The notes under the pieces are model-generated. The model was not told the origin of the DNA. It made no database searches and saw only the letters and a program-made list of their open reading frames with translations. Of a DNA stretch of 64,000 nucleotides, positions 1 to 24,622 are shown piece by piece (position 1 is the first letter of the stretch; each line of letters starts with the position of its first letter). Origin of the DNA: Hyalella azteca (Eukaryota > Arthropoda > Malacostraca > Amphipoda > Hyalellidae); the NCBI RefSeq assembly GCF_000764305.2, contig NW_025947045.1, positions 40,397 to 104,396 of the forward strand, given 5' to 3'. The translations under genes were made by a program, and so were the position numbers.

Positions 1-2440
1 GGTAGACGTGCTATGTTCAAATATTCTTCTGCATGGCATCTGTCATCGACATGAGGCGGATAGGTAAACCACTGAGTTACCTCGGTGGTTAATATTTTCA
101 ATTTTCTGAGAAATGAAACGGTCATTAACTAAATTATAAACCCTTAAAAACGGACTCGGAAACAGCCGCAAACATTACACATTTTCGTAATCAAGTAGCT
201 CGAATTGCCTGGCATTTGGAACATCGCAATAGTCATGGAGCTACACTTGTAAAAATATTGAAAATCTATCGGTCGCATTTAAGTGCAAGCAGTTTCAGGT
301 CCTTTCATAAATCATGAGCAGACCATCGTTAGCCCTTGAATGAACGGCGCGCTAATTTTTATCCATAATGGATTCTATAGACACGCAGCGGTATAAAGAA
401 ACGCTCGCCAAGTTTTTAGAGTAACGATAGATATTAGTGATTCTATATAACGTATTAATGTAACTCAATGTAATTTTAAGACAAAAACTGCTGTTCCTGG
501 CTGTTTACATTAATATCAGATCAAGATTTTTGGAAACCAAGTTTAAACGAAGCTTCCAGATGTCATAACAATAAGTTGATGGCGAAATTCACATTTATCA
601 CTATTGCTCGCATTTTATAATTACTACATTGATTAAGCCTTGGCAATATTGAACGGCTTGGTTAACATACATAGGTATATATATAAAGTAATTTATAAAT
701 AACACTTATATTATAGCTATGAATATAAATGCATTTTGGCATTTATAAAAAACATTCATTTAATTTCCTAGGCGAAAGATATTTTAACAATAAGTACAGA
801 AGTTATTTCTAGACAAGCAAATGAAAGGGAGAATGCTTTAATTTAAATGTGACTATTTATTACTTGTTTTGTTTAAAGTTTTATTCACTAGTGAAAAAAT
901 TTAATTTCGCTTAGGATTCTAAGTGGGAACCAAATGATGATTGGCATGGAGCATTCTCTCATATGCGTTCATAAGTTCCGGAACTTTCAACTGGATACAT
1001 GTATCGGGATAAATATTTTTGGATTCTGGATAAGAGTATTTTCAAATTAAGGAAATACCTATCTTTGGCCTAAACGGGTCAAGTTGTCAGTTGTATTGTT
1101 ACATGTTATATTTTAATATTTTATTGTGCAGTGCAATGTTTCATTGAGAATGGCTGCTCCTTTTCTAAGTGCATGCTTTTTATCGCTCGCCTTTGAAAAT
1201 AGGAGTATGTTGTGGTTTTGAACTAAAAAAATTGCAGAAGGTTATTGAAAAACTTAAGGTTGGGCCGACCATAGTTTATTAACCTAACATTAATTCGAAT
1301 CGCCACTAGAAGGCATAAAGCTACTTCTGAATACCACCTACGGCATTATTGTAAAATGAATGTATTTATTCATTGTACCCTAATTGGAGAATTTTTTGAG
1401 CCTATTGGTCCTAAATCCTGTTAAAAGACTTTGAAATTAGTTCTTATAGTATCATAGTTACTTTAAGTATAATTGATACTATAAGTATAATTATACTTTA
1501 AGTATAATTGATACTCAATAACTCAAGATTTAAATGATGATTTACATCTTACCCTGATGTACATGCGGCCCAGCAGGTCCATTGAGCCTGTCGATCTGCA
1601 CATGCATGGTTTGATTAAACACAATAATGATTATAAATAAAATAATGATTAAATAAAATATAGTTTGATTAAACACAATAGTCAGCTCATATTGTGTCGG
1701 TTAGGTTTCGAGGTACGACTGGGGCCAGTGCCGTGTTCTTTTCTGTTGCAGTTCAGATCAAAATTATTGAATATAATTCTTAATTAATGAAAATTCTCAT
1801 CTCATAACATTTTTTTTAAAGTTATACCGTTCATTCTTCATTTCAGCTCTGAATTAGAAGTTCACCCCCGAGTTTATTTTGGGCAACCAGAGAACAGACA
1901 GTAAATCCCAATAAATTAAATTAGAACAGTTATTTTTGTGGTATATGGTTACAGAAAAAGTTTCGAGATATTATCACGAATTGCACTTAACAATTAATAA
2001 TCTAATTAAAAAATTGCTACTTACCGTAATTCTTATCGCGCTCCACAGTGATGTTCGGTTCCTCATCAAAAATGCAATGTTACTCCTAGTCCTAGGTAAT
2101 ATGTAGACATGGATGTTGCCTATTATAGCACGTACGCACCTAAACAGCCTATATATAATTACGTTTACGTGGTTCTGAGAAATGAATGTCCAATGTTTCA
2201 TTAATATTAGATGGACGAGTTTAAAATAAGTAATTTACAGCACCTGTTTTTGCTGAAACATTTTTTATCTGTAGGTACTAATACTTGTATAGCTTGCATC
2301 GAAATTATGTTTCACTCATTGCATGTTCATCCTTATATGTATCTCAGCATTAGGGCATGAACTATTTACGCAATAACTTTTATAACAAATGTGGGCAAAT
2401 ATGTAGCTACACTGGCAACTAATGCGTTATCATAATTAAG
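1..2440. other. AT-rich non-coding stretch
   Basis: I see no supportable gene here. The only structure I noticed is a short AT-rich palindromic patch at about 1440-1515, built from repeats of TAAGTATAATTGATACT. Confidence 0.6.
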
Positions 2441-2562
2441 CAATATTCGGCTGTACAAAATAGACTGGGCCCGGCCGCACTGAGGGCCCGGCGATGTTGA
2501 TGCTACAATACCTGACAACAAGTAAGCAAATGACGACGAGTGTATTTTGCGCTCGGTGTTCG

Positions 2563-3139
2563 ACGTCTCGGACGAATTTACGGCCGGACCCGCGGCTGGT
2601 CTCGCGGCCGGGCTCCAGATTCAGTGTACATCGAATATCTCCCAAAGTACTGAACGTAGCTCGATGAAACTTGATACACGTATTCATTATGGCCTGACGG
2701 AAGTTTATGAATACTCCGTCTATTGTTAATAATAACTTGTGAAATAAATGAGTAATGGCAACATTTGACCCGAAAACCGAATATATAAAAAATGTTCATG
2801 AAGTGATTGGGGGGGGGGAGGTGCGGATCACGAACACAACATAAAAGTAAACTGTACTGAGAAGATAATGCTCAGTAAATGTGTGTATTTATGTATTACC
2901 AAGTTCATGCATGTATGGAATTCAGCGCATGACCGTATAAGTCGAGAACGAGGGCAAAATCGAAAAAATTCTCACTGGCTAGACATCATCGTTAGGTTCT
3001 AAAAATACACGCGTAAAGTTTCATTAGTTTCATTCACACGCGTTAAGTTCATTATTTTAGGAGATATTCCATGGTCGCTGTATATGTGTATAATTTTGGA
3101 TATCAGCCGCGAGTCCGGCCGCAAATTCGTCCGAGACGT
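2563..3139. mobile_element. Non-autonomous DNA transposon with ~36-bp terminal inverted repeats
   Basis: The left end (2563-2598) and right end (3104-3139) are inverted copies of one another with about two mismatches. Both carry the core TCTCGGACGAATTT followed by a GC-rich CGGCCGGAC block. The roughly 577-bp interior has no transposase-like frame, so this looks like a MITE or deletion derivative. A third partial copy of the same end motif (CGGACGAATTTACG) lies at about 3181-3195, which suggests nesting or a solo end. I could not assign a superfamily and did not identify a target-site duplication. Confidence 0.6.
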
Positions 3140-3439
3140 GCTTTGTTCAAGATCATGATCAAGATAAAGATCGGTTTAGATCGGACGAATTTACGCGTGG
3201 ATAGCTGCTCCACTAGTGACCCCAAAGTGCCTCGAAAACCCGACCTTCCAATCATCGGAAGTATCTTCAGGTTAATTTGGTGAAAATAAATACGCTTCTC
3301 CGATTTCTTCGGTCTAAGTATTGAACCCTGTATAAATAACCGATCGTTATAAAACATATAGGTATAAATTAAAAGAAAACAAATATAAACAGTCCAAATC
3401 ATTTCACCTATCGAACAAACGTCGTGTGGTCACCGAAAC

Positions 3440-3628
3440 TTGATATATAAGGACAAAAATTTAGTAGAGAGTGTTCAAAGACGCGCAAAAAGAATAGTTC
3501 CGGGCTTGAAAGGCAAGTCCTATGAGGAAAGATTAAAGATTATGAAGCTTCCAAGCCTCCATTATCGACGTCTGCGTGGGGACCTCATTGAAGTATACAA
3601 ATATACTCATGGCTTATACAAGGTCCCA
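3440..3628 (+). mobile_element. Non-LTR retrotransposon fragment (C-terminal part of reverse transcriptase polyprotein)
   Basis: The + frame reads VQRRAKRIVPGLKG, then SYEERLK, then YRRLRGDLIEVYKYTHGLY. This order is characteristic of the segment downstream of the reverse transcriptase domain in CR1/L2-like LINEs. No intact RT domain precedes it, and the frame is cut at a single N (3629) followed by unrelated sequence. It is therefore a dead 5'-truncated copy ending at a contig join. It may belong to the same family as the LINE 3' ends at 21070, 30885 and 37735, but no segment is shared here to prove it. Confidence 0.75.
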
Positions 3629-3739
3629 NCACAAGACTTCGCCATGGGCGCTTTGCCCCGTGACACGCGTGGGCCCGTTTCCCCACTAGGTATCATTTCA
3701 ATTTATATCGTGTCAACATTTTATATTAAAAGCTAATAG

Positions 3740-4853
3740 TCTAAACTTTATCTCAAAATTATCCCTATAAATATTACTTTCTAAATATAATACACAGTAA
3801 TTTCAAAATCTTCATCTACAGTAATTGAAAACCGTTTTATTTAGCAGCAAAAAAAATTTAGCTGGGCTAAAACAGTTATTCACAAATAACTTAATAAAGC
3901 AAACACTTAGCAAAACGTAAATTCGTACACTTCATCCCAGTGAAACTGTCGACCGACCGACCGGCGGTAGAGAACACGGATCTTGAAAATGTGGGCAAAT
4001 AACTTAGCGAAAAAAAAATGTGAAAATGTGGGCCATACTTAGCGAGAAACCCGCTATGGGCCCATGACCCGCAGTGGGCTCGCTGCCCCATGTTACCCTA
4101 CTGGATGGCAGTTCCTCCACTAGAGTATATTTACTCACATGGTTGGACTAGTATATAGTTCAACCATGACTTACTCCAGCAAGAGGTTCTGGTGCAATGA
4201 ACAATAATAATAGAAGTTGGAATAAATTCAACTATTGTCGTGTTCAGGATGGTGACGTTTACATTAAAAAAAATCAAAATTTTACATTTAAATTTAAATC
4301 GATATATTTCTATTTTATTTATTCAGCATCATGCACGTCTGGGCTACAAGCTATGAAAGCTTGTCCCACATATATACTAGCGGAATGAAGATGAGGAGAC
4401 ACGTTAAAGCATGGCGCTATTGATGACCCGGCGTTATTGGTGAATAGAATTCACCTGCCTTATACAGTGACTCATCGTTTAACGATGAATCGCTCACATC
4501 ACCTGAGATGATGAAATTTTGGCGTTGGCTGATGAATTGAACTAACTGCTAGCTTCCTGAAGTAATAGTGTTATAACATGAGTAACCGTAGAATATATCA
4601 GTCTATGAAACATTCTTACAGCAAGGAAGCTCATACACTTGTGATGTGTTTGTCTAGTCTACATATAATTGCCGCTGTCACCTCTCATGAAACGCAAAAA
4701 AAATACCTGTGTGTTTGCTAATAACAAAATCAATTGATAGCAATCTCGTTATGCTGAAAATTATATCAAAATTATGCATCATTCCATAAATTGATCATTG
4801 TTTTGTTTTATGTCGTTCTTGCTTTCTCTATGCTCCTACATTGACTTCGCAAA
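3740..4853. other. Non-coding, low-complexity stretch upstream of Rab1
   Basis: I see no gene. A short repeat of TGTGGGCNNATACTTAGCGA-like sequence occurs at about 3990-4060. The segment runs into the Rab1 promoter region. Confidence 0.5.
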
Positions 4854-5027
4854 CTAATACGTTTTCTGTTTTCCTGTTGGCTATGTGGCATGACGTCACA
4901 AATGAGACCATAACGCAGTAGTCGGCCATCTTGCTCGGTCAAGGGGAGGAAACCGTGTAATTTCAGTATATTTTCGCGAAATTAGTATTAATTTTGTCTT
5001 AGATTCCGTTTTTATATAATAGTAAAA
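4854..5027 (+). promoter_or_regulatory. Rab1 promoter / 5' UTR region
   Basis: The 170 bases before the Rab1 start codon contain a perfect cAMP-response-element palindrome TGACGTCA (4891-4898). They also contain GCCATCTT (4925-4932), the reverse of the YY1-type core AAGATGGC. No TATA box is evident at a suitable distance. A TATA-less promoter with CRE and YY1-like sites fits a housekeeping gene, but the transcription start is not visible. An almost identical copy lies at 7096-7269 next to an adapter sequence. Confidence 0.45.
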
Positions 5028-16203
<11,176 letters not shown>

Positions 16204-16233
<30 letters not shown>

Positions 16234-16540
16234 GCATGAAGTGGGTGGTGCTGATGAGAAGAGTGGCTCTGGCAGCTGCTGCTGAGCATGAAGTGGGTGG
16301 TGGTGATGAGAAGAGTGGCTCTGGCAGCTGCTGCTGAGCATGAAGTGGGTGGTGGTGATGAGAAGAGTGGCTCTGGCAGCTGCTGCTGAGCATGAAGTGG
16401 GTGGTGCTGATGAGAAGAGTGGCTCTGGCAGCTGCTGCTGAGCATGAAGTGGGTGGTGCTGATGAGAAGAGTGGCTCTGGCAGCTGCTGCTGAGCATGAA
16501 GTGGGTGGTGCTGATGAGAAGAGTGGCTCTGGCAGCTGCT
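16204..16540 (+). repeat. 52-bp tandem repeat starting in Rab1 coding sequence
   Basis: There are about 6.5 copies with exact 52-bp spacing (16204, 16256, 16308, 16360, 16412, 16464, 16516). The first copy begins in codons EKSGSGSCC and includes the stop. Every full copy repeats that coding-derived segment with TGA, now in the 3' UTR. Because 52 is not a multiple of three, the copies are not in one frame. Confidence 0.95.
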
Positions 16541-19500
16541 ATAGCAGAATGAGTGGCTTCATTGCAGATCTTGTGTGTGAAAATTCATTGATGAAAAATT
16601 TCCCCTTGAACTAACTGGCTAATCGTAGGGTTACTTTCGCTTGAAGTCTGGAGCGATTATAAAAGCATTCATGCAGCTGAATGGACAGGAAGGTTCTGAC
16701 ACGCAGCTGCGCCATCTAGCTTTCTAATGCTGCTTGAAACTATTACATCTGAACTGAAATAGTACATTAATTCAACTTACGTCATTTTTGTGCAGATCAC
16801 GTGTGAGGCGAGAGGATGAGATGAAGCAACACCGTACCATGATGCATCATCACCACCACCACCAACAGATGCACTACTGACATGACGCACATCATGAATA
16901 TCTTCATCCTGGTCACGCCTCTCAGGCTTGAGTGCTCGCGGTGGCCTGTGATTCGCTTACTGCGCGGCAAAACTCGCAAAGATTTGGATTTAACTTAGTC
17001 TCCGTTACGCGTTTTTTTCTGTAAATGCATTTCGTGCAGCAGTTTAGTTCTATACATTTCTCCAGCCTCGTGTATTCTTTAGAGAGAAACTTACGGAAGT
17101 ACTTCTAACCAGGGAAGATTTTTCGAGTGAAGTTTTTACCAATGCCGTATGGGCAAAACTGAGTTGGCTGGATACCTCCTTGTTGCGATAAGGTTCAGCT
17201 CTACATTCCATGATGTAGAGTGAGAGTTGTGTGGGACGTCGAATTAAGTGGGATGCATACTCATTGAAACTCTAGCCCATGCATGGAAATTTACGTGACC
17301 AGGTTTAGAGGGATAGCCTTTGTCCGGGTCGCGCCCTGAGAATGACGCTTCAATACCGTTAAATATTTTTTTTTTGTCGTACCCACATTTATCATGCAAT
17401 ACAATTTTAGACATCAACTTATTTGCTGAATAACTTGAGTCAAGATCGCGATTTTGAAGCCTGTTTGGCGTTATAGGTTTATTTGTGAAATTTTATTTTT
17501 ATTGTATTTTAGCCCAACGTAAAACTTGTTCATTTGAAGTAATAATTTATTTTGGGGAAATAACCTTTTACCGTTTAATTGCAATCCCAGTTAACATTTA
17601 CGTCTGGTAGTTATACAGAATTTTTGTTCATTATTTGCCCTAAAGCTTGCCTGGGACCCTGGCTTGGTAGCATGACAACGCGACGAAGCTAGTTAAATTA
17701 TTCGGAGCACTTGTACCGAGTGATTGTCATTGGGGTAAGTAGTGTCGAGGTCGTGCCATGGGTTCGACCACAAGCTACAACGAAGGCAGGGTTCTCTTAG
17801 CGTTTATCTCTGTAGTGTTATTTTGGTTGTTATTTGTTTTCATTTCATCTGATAACTTAGAGACTCGTTGCTTGATGTGGCTTCTCTCGCATAGCCTGCA
17901 ATAACCTTTTTATGTGAAAAGCCTCGATTTCAGACCATGCTTAAATCTTTCTCCAAATGAACCATTGTTTTTGGTGCAGATGTGAGCATTGGTTGTTCAA
18001 TCACTTGCAGATTGAATCGTTGTAAGAAAATGAGCTCATAAGTTTGTATAAAATAATCACTGGAACAGGAAGGTCCGTGTAGTTGCACGCACACTTTCAT
18101 TTCTCTGTGCACATTTCAGATACAATGATCACTATCGGGATATAAACCTGATGCGAAACTGGCTCGTCTGCACTGACGGCTTACGTTCTCTTCTGATGTT
18201 CTAAGCTGCGTTTGTAACCTGACAGTCCATTTGTATTTAGAGCCTCATTTGAAATCTATCTGGGATCAAAGATTGTCCTGAACCCTCCAGGACGGTGTTT
18301 TTGCACTTTGCATTCAAGTTGCCTTCTTATTTCACTCGTGAATTGCGTGAGGTGTCAGAGCGTTCTATCCCTTGAGAGGACGAAGAGAAGTGAGCGTATT
18401 TGACGTCTCCCATACTCATGGCCATAAACACCTCGGCGCCATTATGTATTTGTCTGGTGTTCATTATCCCCTGCATTGACTCAATAACGCAATGTTTTGA
18501 TACAATTTTTGGCTTCGTTATCATAGGTGACATTAGCTTGGAACTACTGATCAATGTTTTCGGTAACAAACAAGGTGGCTGTTGATATCTCCGAGGTTGT
18601 ATGTGAACATTGTGCTTCTGAAGAACCTTCAAAAATGTTGAAGCGAGGTTTTTAAGTTCATTGAGAACTGCAATGTTCACCAACGACTTGCGAGCTGGGA
18701 CCTGAGGGGTTTTATTTGTCTAGCAGTCGGTGGTGGAAGCCCGTCTGCCACATCCCAAATTCTCTGTTCTCAAACACCCTCATGAATAATCCCAAATTTA
18801 GGAATATTTTCTTCTTATATGGAACTGTGTTTTGTAGCCGTACGACTATTTTATTGCCGTGTTTTTGTTTGCCGAGGAGTGTTGATAGGTAGGCAGGATC
18901 ATTTTCATGTCTGGCATTCCTTATCGCGTTATATCAGTATTGGTTTATTGGCCACTCCGCTTTCCATGAAATTCTCCCGTCAGTGCGAGCAAATGCCGCA
19001 ACTCGCGAAATAAATCCTATCGTACGTCCGCTAGCTAGAACTGTTATCCATGCGAACTGGTCTGGCCATTCTTAATCTGCTCTTTATGACTGGTTTGGCC
19101 ATTCTAAACATCCTATGACTGGTCAGGTCGGTCTAAACTTCTCTTCTTCTATGGTCTAGCCTGTTTCACGCTGCTAGTTTAACTTTACTGGCGATCACTC
19201 GACCCTTTATGAGCTGGCCTACAGGCGGATGAGTACTCGTCGTAGATTTGTGATCTCTGCAGTAATTCTTTGGCATCTGAACGTAAGCAGTGGAATTTAT
19301 GCTGATAATTCGGTGCCAACAATTATTGCGATGATTGCAGCTCTGTATTTTCATCGTGAGTCTTGGTTTTTTTCCCCGAACGGACGAGCTTGTGGGAAAA
19401 TTTTATGGAAAATGGTTGAAGATCATCTATGTTGTGTTGCTAGGCTCTGCAGAGCTTGTATACACAAAGGCCGTGTCTAGAGCTGATGCACTTCTGAAGC

Positions 19501-19705
19501 GATACTAAATTTTCTTTCTTCTTATCGATCGATTTCCTTAGCACTAATAATTTATAGAAAAAAAGAATTGTAATCTATTAGTCCATCGTATTGTAGGTCA
19601 AGAACATATTATTAATGCCTTTTGTTTCATTCCCCCGTCCTAGTTAGTAGGCGTGTGAGGGTTATGGTGCTTCCAGCGTGACCTTAAGTTGGTGTTTCTA
19701 AACGA
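16541..19705. other. Rab1 3' flank and intergenic DNA
   Basis: I find no convincing coding region. Part of it is presumably Rab1 3' UTR, but I could not fix the poly(A) site. Open stretches here are short, lack splice-site support and resemble no family I recognise. Confidence 0.5.
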
Positions 19706-19710
19706 ACTCA

Positions 19711-19843
19711 GGGGCCATACTCTAAAAAAAAGTTAAGAGATCGTAAGTTCATCAGCCAATCCCTGGCGGCCTTTTAAGCCAAATCTAGCAATCATAAACA
19801 AGAAAATAGAGCGTAAGTTTCTACGTTACGAAAGTATGGCCCC
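19711..19843. mobile_element. MITE with GGGGCCATACT-type inverted termini (copy 1)
   Basis: This 133-bp element starts with GGGGCCATACTCT and ends with GAAAGTATGGCCCC, which are inverted copies. The interior contains GATCGTAAGTTCATCAGCCA and AAGAAAATAGAGCGTAAGT. Related copies occur at 37996-38222 and, partially, at 29965-30020. Confidence 0.8.
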
Positions 19844-20379
19844 AGGGTATTTGTTACCAGCAGGGATCTTATGGTTAAATCAGAGAGCGCACCACTACAG
19901 TTCGCGCTGCCTGATCTGCCGTCACAATTAACTTGCGACAGGTTGGTAGGTGTGGAGTACGTTGGTCGGGAAGATTATAGCATCTATCATCAGTGTATCG
20001 TATGGGCGAATTCCTACACGAATATAGATCGTTTCCGATGCTGTTAAACTGTTTCATCGTTTCTGATGCCAACAATGCTTCTTTCTTGCATTTTTGCTGG
20101 ACATTTTTTATTCTCTTCGCACTTAAATTAGTGAAGTTTGTAACGCTAGACATCCTCTATGTATGTGGATTGTGCGAGGTGGCTTCGCAGATGATATGCT
20201 GGTATTGGGGCCAAGCTACTACAATTATTACTGACCCTATAATTTTTATTGTCCTCTACTAATATTTTCATTCTTCATTTTTGTTCTTAGATTTTGAATT
20301 TCTGTAGTCATGCTGTTCTGTCGTAGTTGGGCCTCCAGGCTTTCACGCTGCAAGTGCTACGTCGATCGATTGAACTCTA

Positions 20380-20770
20380 GATCCAGAATGTCTACTAACC
20401 AATTGCTAACTGATGGTAACTCGTACCAGGCTTCAAGGTTTTTTTTTATTGGTATAACCTCGCACCAGGACCCTAGATTTGCTTACCGATGGTACCTCGT
20501 ACCAGAACTTGAGGTTGCTTATGTTAGTTCCTCGTACCAGGCCTTTTGGTTGCTCACTGATATTAGTACCTCGCACCAGACCTTAAGGTTGTTTACTGAT
20601 ACTGATAGGATGTAGCACCAGGGCCCCTAGGCCTGTTTACTGATGGTACCTCGTACCAGAACTTCAGGTTGCGTGTGTTAGTGCCTCATACAAGGCTTTT
20701 TGGTAGTTCACTGATAGTACCTCGCACCAATCCTTAAAAGTGGCTTGCTTATGGTTACTCGTGTCCGGAT
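20380..20770. repeat. Degenerate minisatellite (GGTACCTCGTACCAG units)
   Basis: Roughly 60-bp units share TAGTACCTCGYACCAG and a following AGGTTGCTTAC-like phrase. Units have diverged and vary in length. No gene is apparent. Confidence 0.75.
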
Positions 20771-21069
20771 TAGAGAATAGCATTCAACGACAACTGCCAT
20801 GTGAATTCTACACTGGAGATTTGTATGTCAACTCGTTCACCATCACCATGTTCAACCGTCACTGCCCTTTAAGAGCGTCCTCATTTGTTTAACTGTGATC
20901 ACTTCGTGAATTTATCCACAATAGGCACCTAATTACTGTCATGGCCTCTTGGAGTTTGCAATAGAAATTTCATTGTGTATTAATAATTGGGCTACATTAA
21001 ACAGTCGACTCTATCGATTGTTGGACATGAATATCAATTGTGGTGACAAGACAATAATAGCCTCCCTGA

Positions 21070-21260
21070 TTACATCGTTGACGCCCCAAGTATGAAGGCA
21101 TTCAAGAACAGACTAGATAAAGCCATGGGAAAATATATGTTCAGACTTGAAATGCCTAGCACCATATGTAACCTGTTAGAAGTCTAGTAGCTATTTCACG
21201 AAAAGTACAAGATTCGGCGACAGGCCACATCAGGCCTATTCTTTTGCGCCGACATCACAT
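21070..21260 (+). mobile_element. CR1/L2-like LINE 3' end (C-terminus and tail)
   Basis: The frame reads NSLPDYIVDAPSMKAFKNRL, then DKAMG, and reaches a stop at about 21185. This is the usual C-terminal signature of CR1/L2-type LINE ORF2. It is followed by an untranslated tail containing GATTCGGCGACAGGCC and a complementary AGGCCTA. The same C-terminus and tail occur in reverse at 30885-31140, and the tail again at 37735-37990. 5' sequence is absent, as in typical truncated insertions. Confidence 0.75.
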
Positions 21261-23950
21261 GCAGTGATATGCTGAATCGACACTTCTCCGGACCCGCCTG
21301 CGGACACCGTCAATTAAACATGAGTGCTGCGTTTGACGCTTTGGAGGTAATTTAACCCTTAGCAAATATGACAAGCACCGAGGTTATAACGACATACATT
21401 GTTCTGTGTGACAATGTTTTACATACAAGTGCCCTAATGCCTGACATGAAATAAAAGGAAAATTACGTCCTGAGCTAAGTTTCTTATTAGTCGATGTATG
21501 GGTATGATGCATCATATGAACGCAAATAGCGGCATATCTACCAGATGTTGCAAGACAAGTAAATTTTGTGCAGCAATGCAGCCTATTATGCAAAAATTCG
21601 TTAATTTCCTTAAATAATTTTATAATAATTTCAATTCATCAATTATTCCGGAGCTTTCTACTTTTTCGATGCACCTGTCGGTTGTCGCGAATGGCAACGT
21701 AAAGTTGCCAGCTACTATTTATGTGGTAAATTTTGAAGCGCAGTTAACTCACAAAAGAACGATTCATCCGAACTCAGTCGAGTTTTAGAGGCTGTGACTG
21801 TGGGAAGTGTTGTACTGTTGATGGAAAAGTTCATGCTCTGTTCCAAACCTAGCCGTCCTGTGATCCAATACCCTGTTACCTGCTACTTAGCACCCTCTTA
21901 ATGATATCTGGTGATTCTAGTCACTATATGGAAATTGAACAAACTCATTGCTGAAAGTGAACTGCGACTGTTTTAAGTTGCCTATAATTTTTTTTATTTT
22001 GTAGCTATAAAGATTCATCCAGCAAATATCAACAAAACCTGAACGTTTCTTTCAGGTGATGAGCTAGTGTTGAATTTACCTACTGAAAACGCAGGAATTT
22101 CTAATGATTACGTTAAAACATGGATGACGTCAAATATCGTTGTAAGTTACTTGTGTGATTTTCCAATTAGCGCAATAAAGTGGGTACAAATTTTTGATGA
22201 TTGCGGTTAAAAAAATCCATTACAGAAGTACATTAGAATTTTGTGTATGTATTTTGTATGAGCTATTGCAACATATTGACTGCTGCAACTGGACCATGGT
22301 AGCGGAGTGCACACCGAGAGCCGAGCATAGCACGAAGTTCAAGGGCAGCGTCTTGGAGTTCTCCACAGATCGTTTGTTACCTACTTAAAACACAGTTTGT
22401 CTCGATTGTGATTTGTGAATAAATAGATAAATCTGAGAAATTACTCGAGAACATATCGGTTTACTCTCCAGAGAAATGAGCTTTGGGAATATCTGGATCA
22501 GTTACCGTGTGTGAATAACAGTGTGATCATTACTGTCACAGTGTCACTAAATTAGGGTTCAGCAAAGCTGTAGTGCAAAGCTCCCAGCGGCTCTGTCAGC
22601 GTAGCTGACGCAACTTGTTCCTCTCAGTGTGCACTGTGCACTCTAGTTGCGCTAGTCATTTAATTATCAGTTTTAAAATGTAACAAAAATTGTTGGCTTC
22701 TGTTTAGCAGCATTAAACTTAATATTTGCCATTGAATAATGCGATTTGTGCCTACCAGTCTAACATATGCTCCAATATTTACGTTTCTTATGAATACTGA
22801 TAGTTTTCAGCAGCAAGGCTTGCCGCCCGCAATGTCACAGCTTAATTACTTGGACAAGCTTTCCTAATGTGTTGACAATTATTTTATGATTACTGACCGA
22901 CACTTCTTTCATGTTCCATCAAATCTTGAATAATGTAAAGGCGTGGTTCAGATTTAGTACTCTTAAGGACATAATTTTTGTTTAAAATAGAAGCATTAAT
23001 ATGTTCAATATATTCTCAAAATAAGTTGTTAACCTAGGACGATTCATTCTCAGTAACTTGACTTTATATGTGTAGAAGTGCTGTTGTTGACTCTTTTAGA
23101 AGGTTTTTTCAATTGTTAATGTTTATGACACAAATTCTACGACCGTTACGTTATTTGGGAAGATTAAATTAGACTCGGCAGTGGGTAGTAACGGCCACTC
23201 GAAGCAAAGTTCGCTGCTCAGCGCAAGTGATGCATAGACTCATAGATTCATAGTTGACTGAATCACTCAAAGCTTAAAGTGATCTTCCTTGTGTATGGCT
23301 GTTTGTTACAAGCTGGGATAGAAAATGATTGCACTGTGTTAGTTCCGTCCATTTGTTATAAGATATCGTCGGTGATATGACACAGTGAGATGACTCGCCC
23401 CAAATGTGTTGCAAGCGCCGGTATGACGTCAGTCCGGTAACCTGAAGTCAAATCTCCCTGCCCAGAATTTCATCCATCCGGTAAATGAAGCAAGTGTAAT
23501 CGAACCTCCATTTACGGGATTAAATCAATCCCGTAAAAGAAAAGTGTGCCGTAGAACTCTCTACATACAATCCGTTAGCCAACACTCGCGCTTCAATTGC
23601 TACTACAGCAGTTCTCATGGACAGGTTCTTTGAAACGACAAAGGTAAGACTTTTCCGTCTGTCCGCAGAACTGAAAGTATTCCTATTCGAAAAGGCAACT
23701 TGTGGTTCTCTTTGCAATGTGTGCTGCCTGTAATTCTTTATCTTTATGTGCCTTAATGTTGACGTTCAAAGCAATAATATAACGTACAAATGTGACATGT
23801 GTGTAGATAATACAATTTGGGGGTAGCATTGACATACTTGCAAGTAACTATTTAGTTGACGGACTGTTCGCAACAACTGAACAGTGACAATCGTAGTGCA
23901 AGATACACGACAACTTCTGCAGTTATGCCTGTGATATTCACCCTATACAT
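21261..23950. other. Non-coding stretch
   Basis: I see no supportable gene, RNA gene or repeat array. Composition is AT-rich with short spurious open frames only. Confidence 0.5.
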
Positions 23951-23959
23951 GCATGCACC

Positions 23960-24150
23960 TTGATTATCCCCCACCGTAATTCTCCCCTCTTGATTATCCC
24001 CACCGTGATTATCCCCACCGTGATTATCCCCACCGTGATTATCCCTACCGTGATTACCCCTACCGTGATTATCCCCACCGTGATTATCCCCTCTTAATTA
24101 CCACCACCGTGAATACCACCACCGTGATTACCAGCGTGATTATCTCCACT
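23960..24150. repeat. 15-bp minisatellite (TGATTATCCCCACCG)
   Basis: About 12 units of a 15-bp motif, first regular and then diverging toward the 3' side (ATTACCACCACCGTG variants). Confidence 0.9.
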
Positions 24151-24544
24151 GTAATTGTGAATGATTGTCACCGCTATCATTGTCAATTGTGATCTACAAC
24201 TGCCACGCACCGGCGTTTGCGTGGCGACGTGAACGTCTGCTCGGCTGCATTGGGTGGACAGAGCAGCCAACCTTTTATCCTGCAGGTCATTTGTTACGTC
24301 TTACGTTACGATCACTCATCTCCGTCCAGTGACTGAAGTCCTTCAGGGTCCATCGTGTTAACAAGACCTTAGACAGGCATAACTTTAAGCCGCGCAAACG
24401 GTGTTCCACTACCGCAAGATTTAGTTCAGCGTTAGGAAGTGGCGACACAAGACACTGATTTTGTTGGGATTTAGTTGCTCTGAAACTGAAAACTGCTGAA
24501 AAGTTTGAACCCTTGAGTTTTATACCGCTGAAAAGTTGGATACC

Positions 24545-24622
24545 TGAATACACGCACCTGCCACCCCCACGCACGTGAGTACACGCACCTGCCACCCCCA
24601 CGCACGTGAGTACACGCACCTG
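24545..24622. repeat. 31-bp tandem repeat containing CACGTG
   Basis: About 2.5 units of ACACGCACCTGCCACCCCCA plus CGCACGTGAGT. Confidence 0.85.

Noticed and set aside
23960..24150. Regular repeats that might suggest a CRISPR array
   Set aside because: No unique spacers of constant length; this and the other arrays are head-to-tail minisatellites in a eukaryotic genome.
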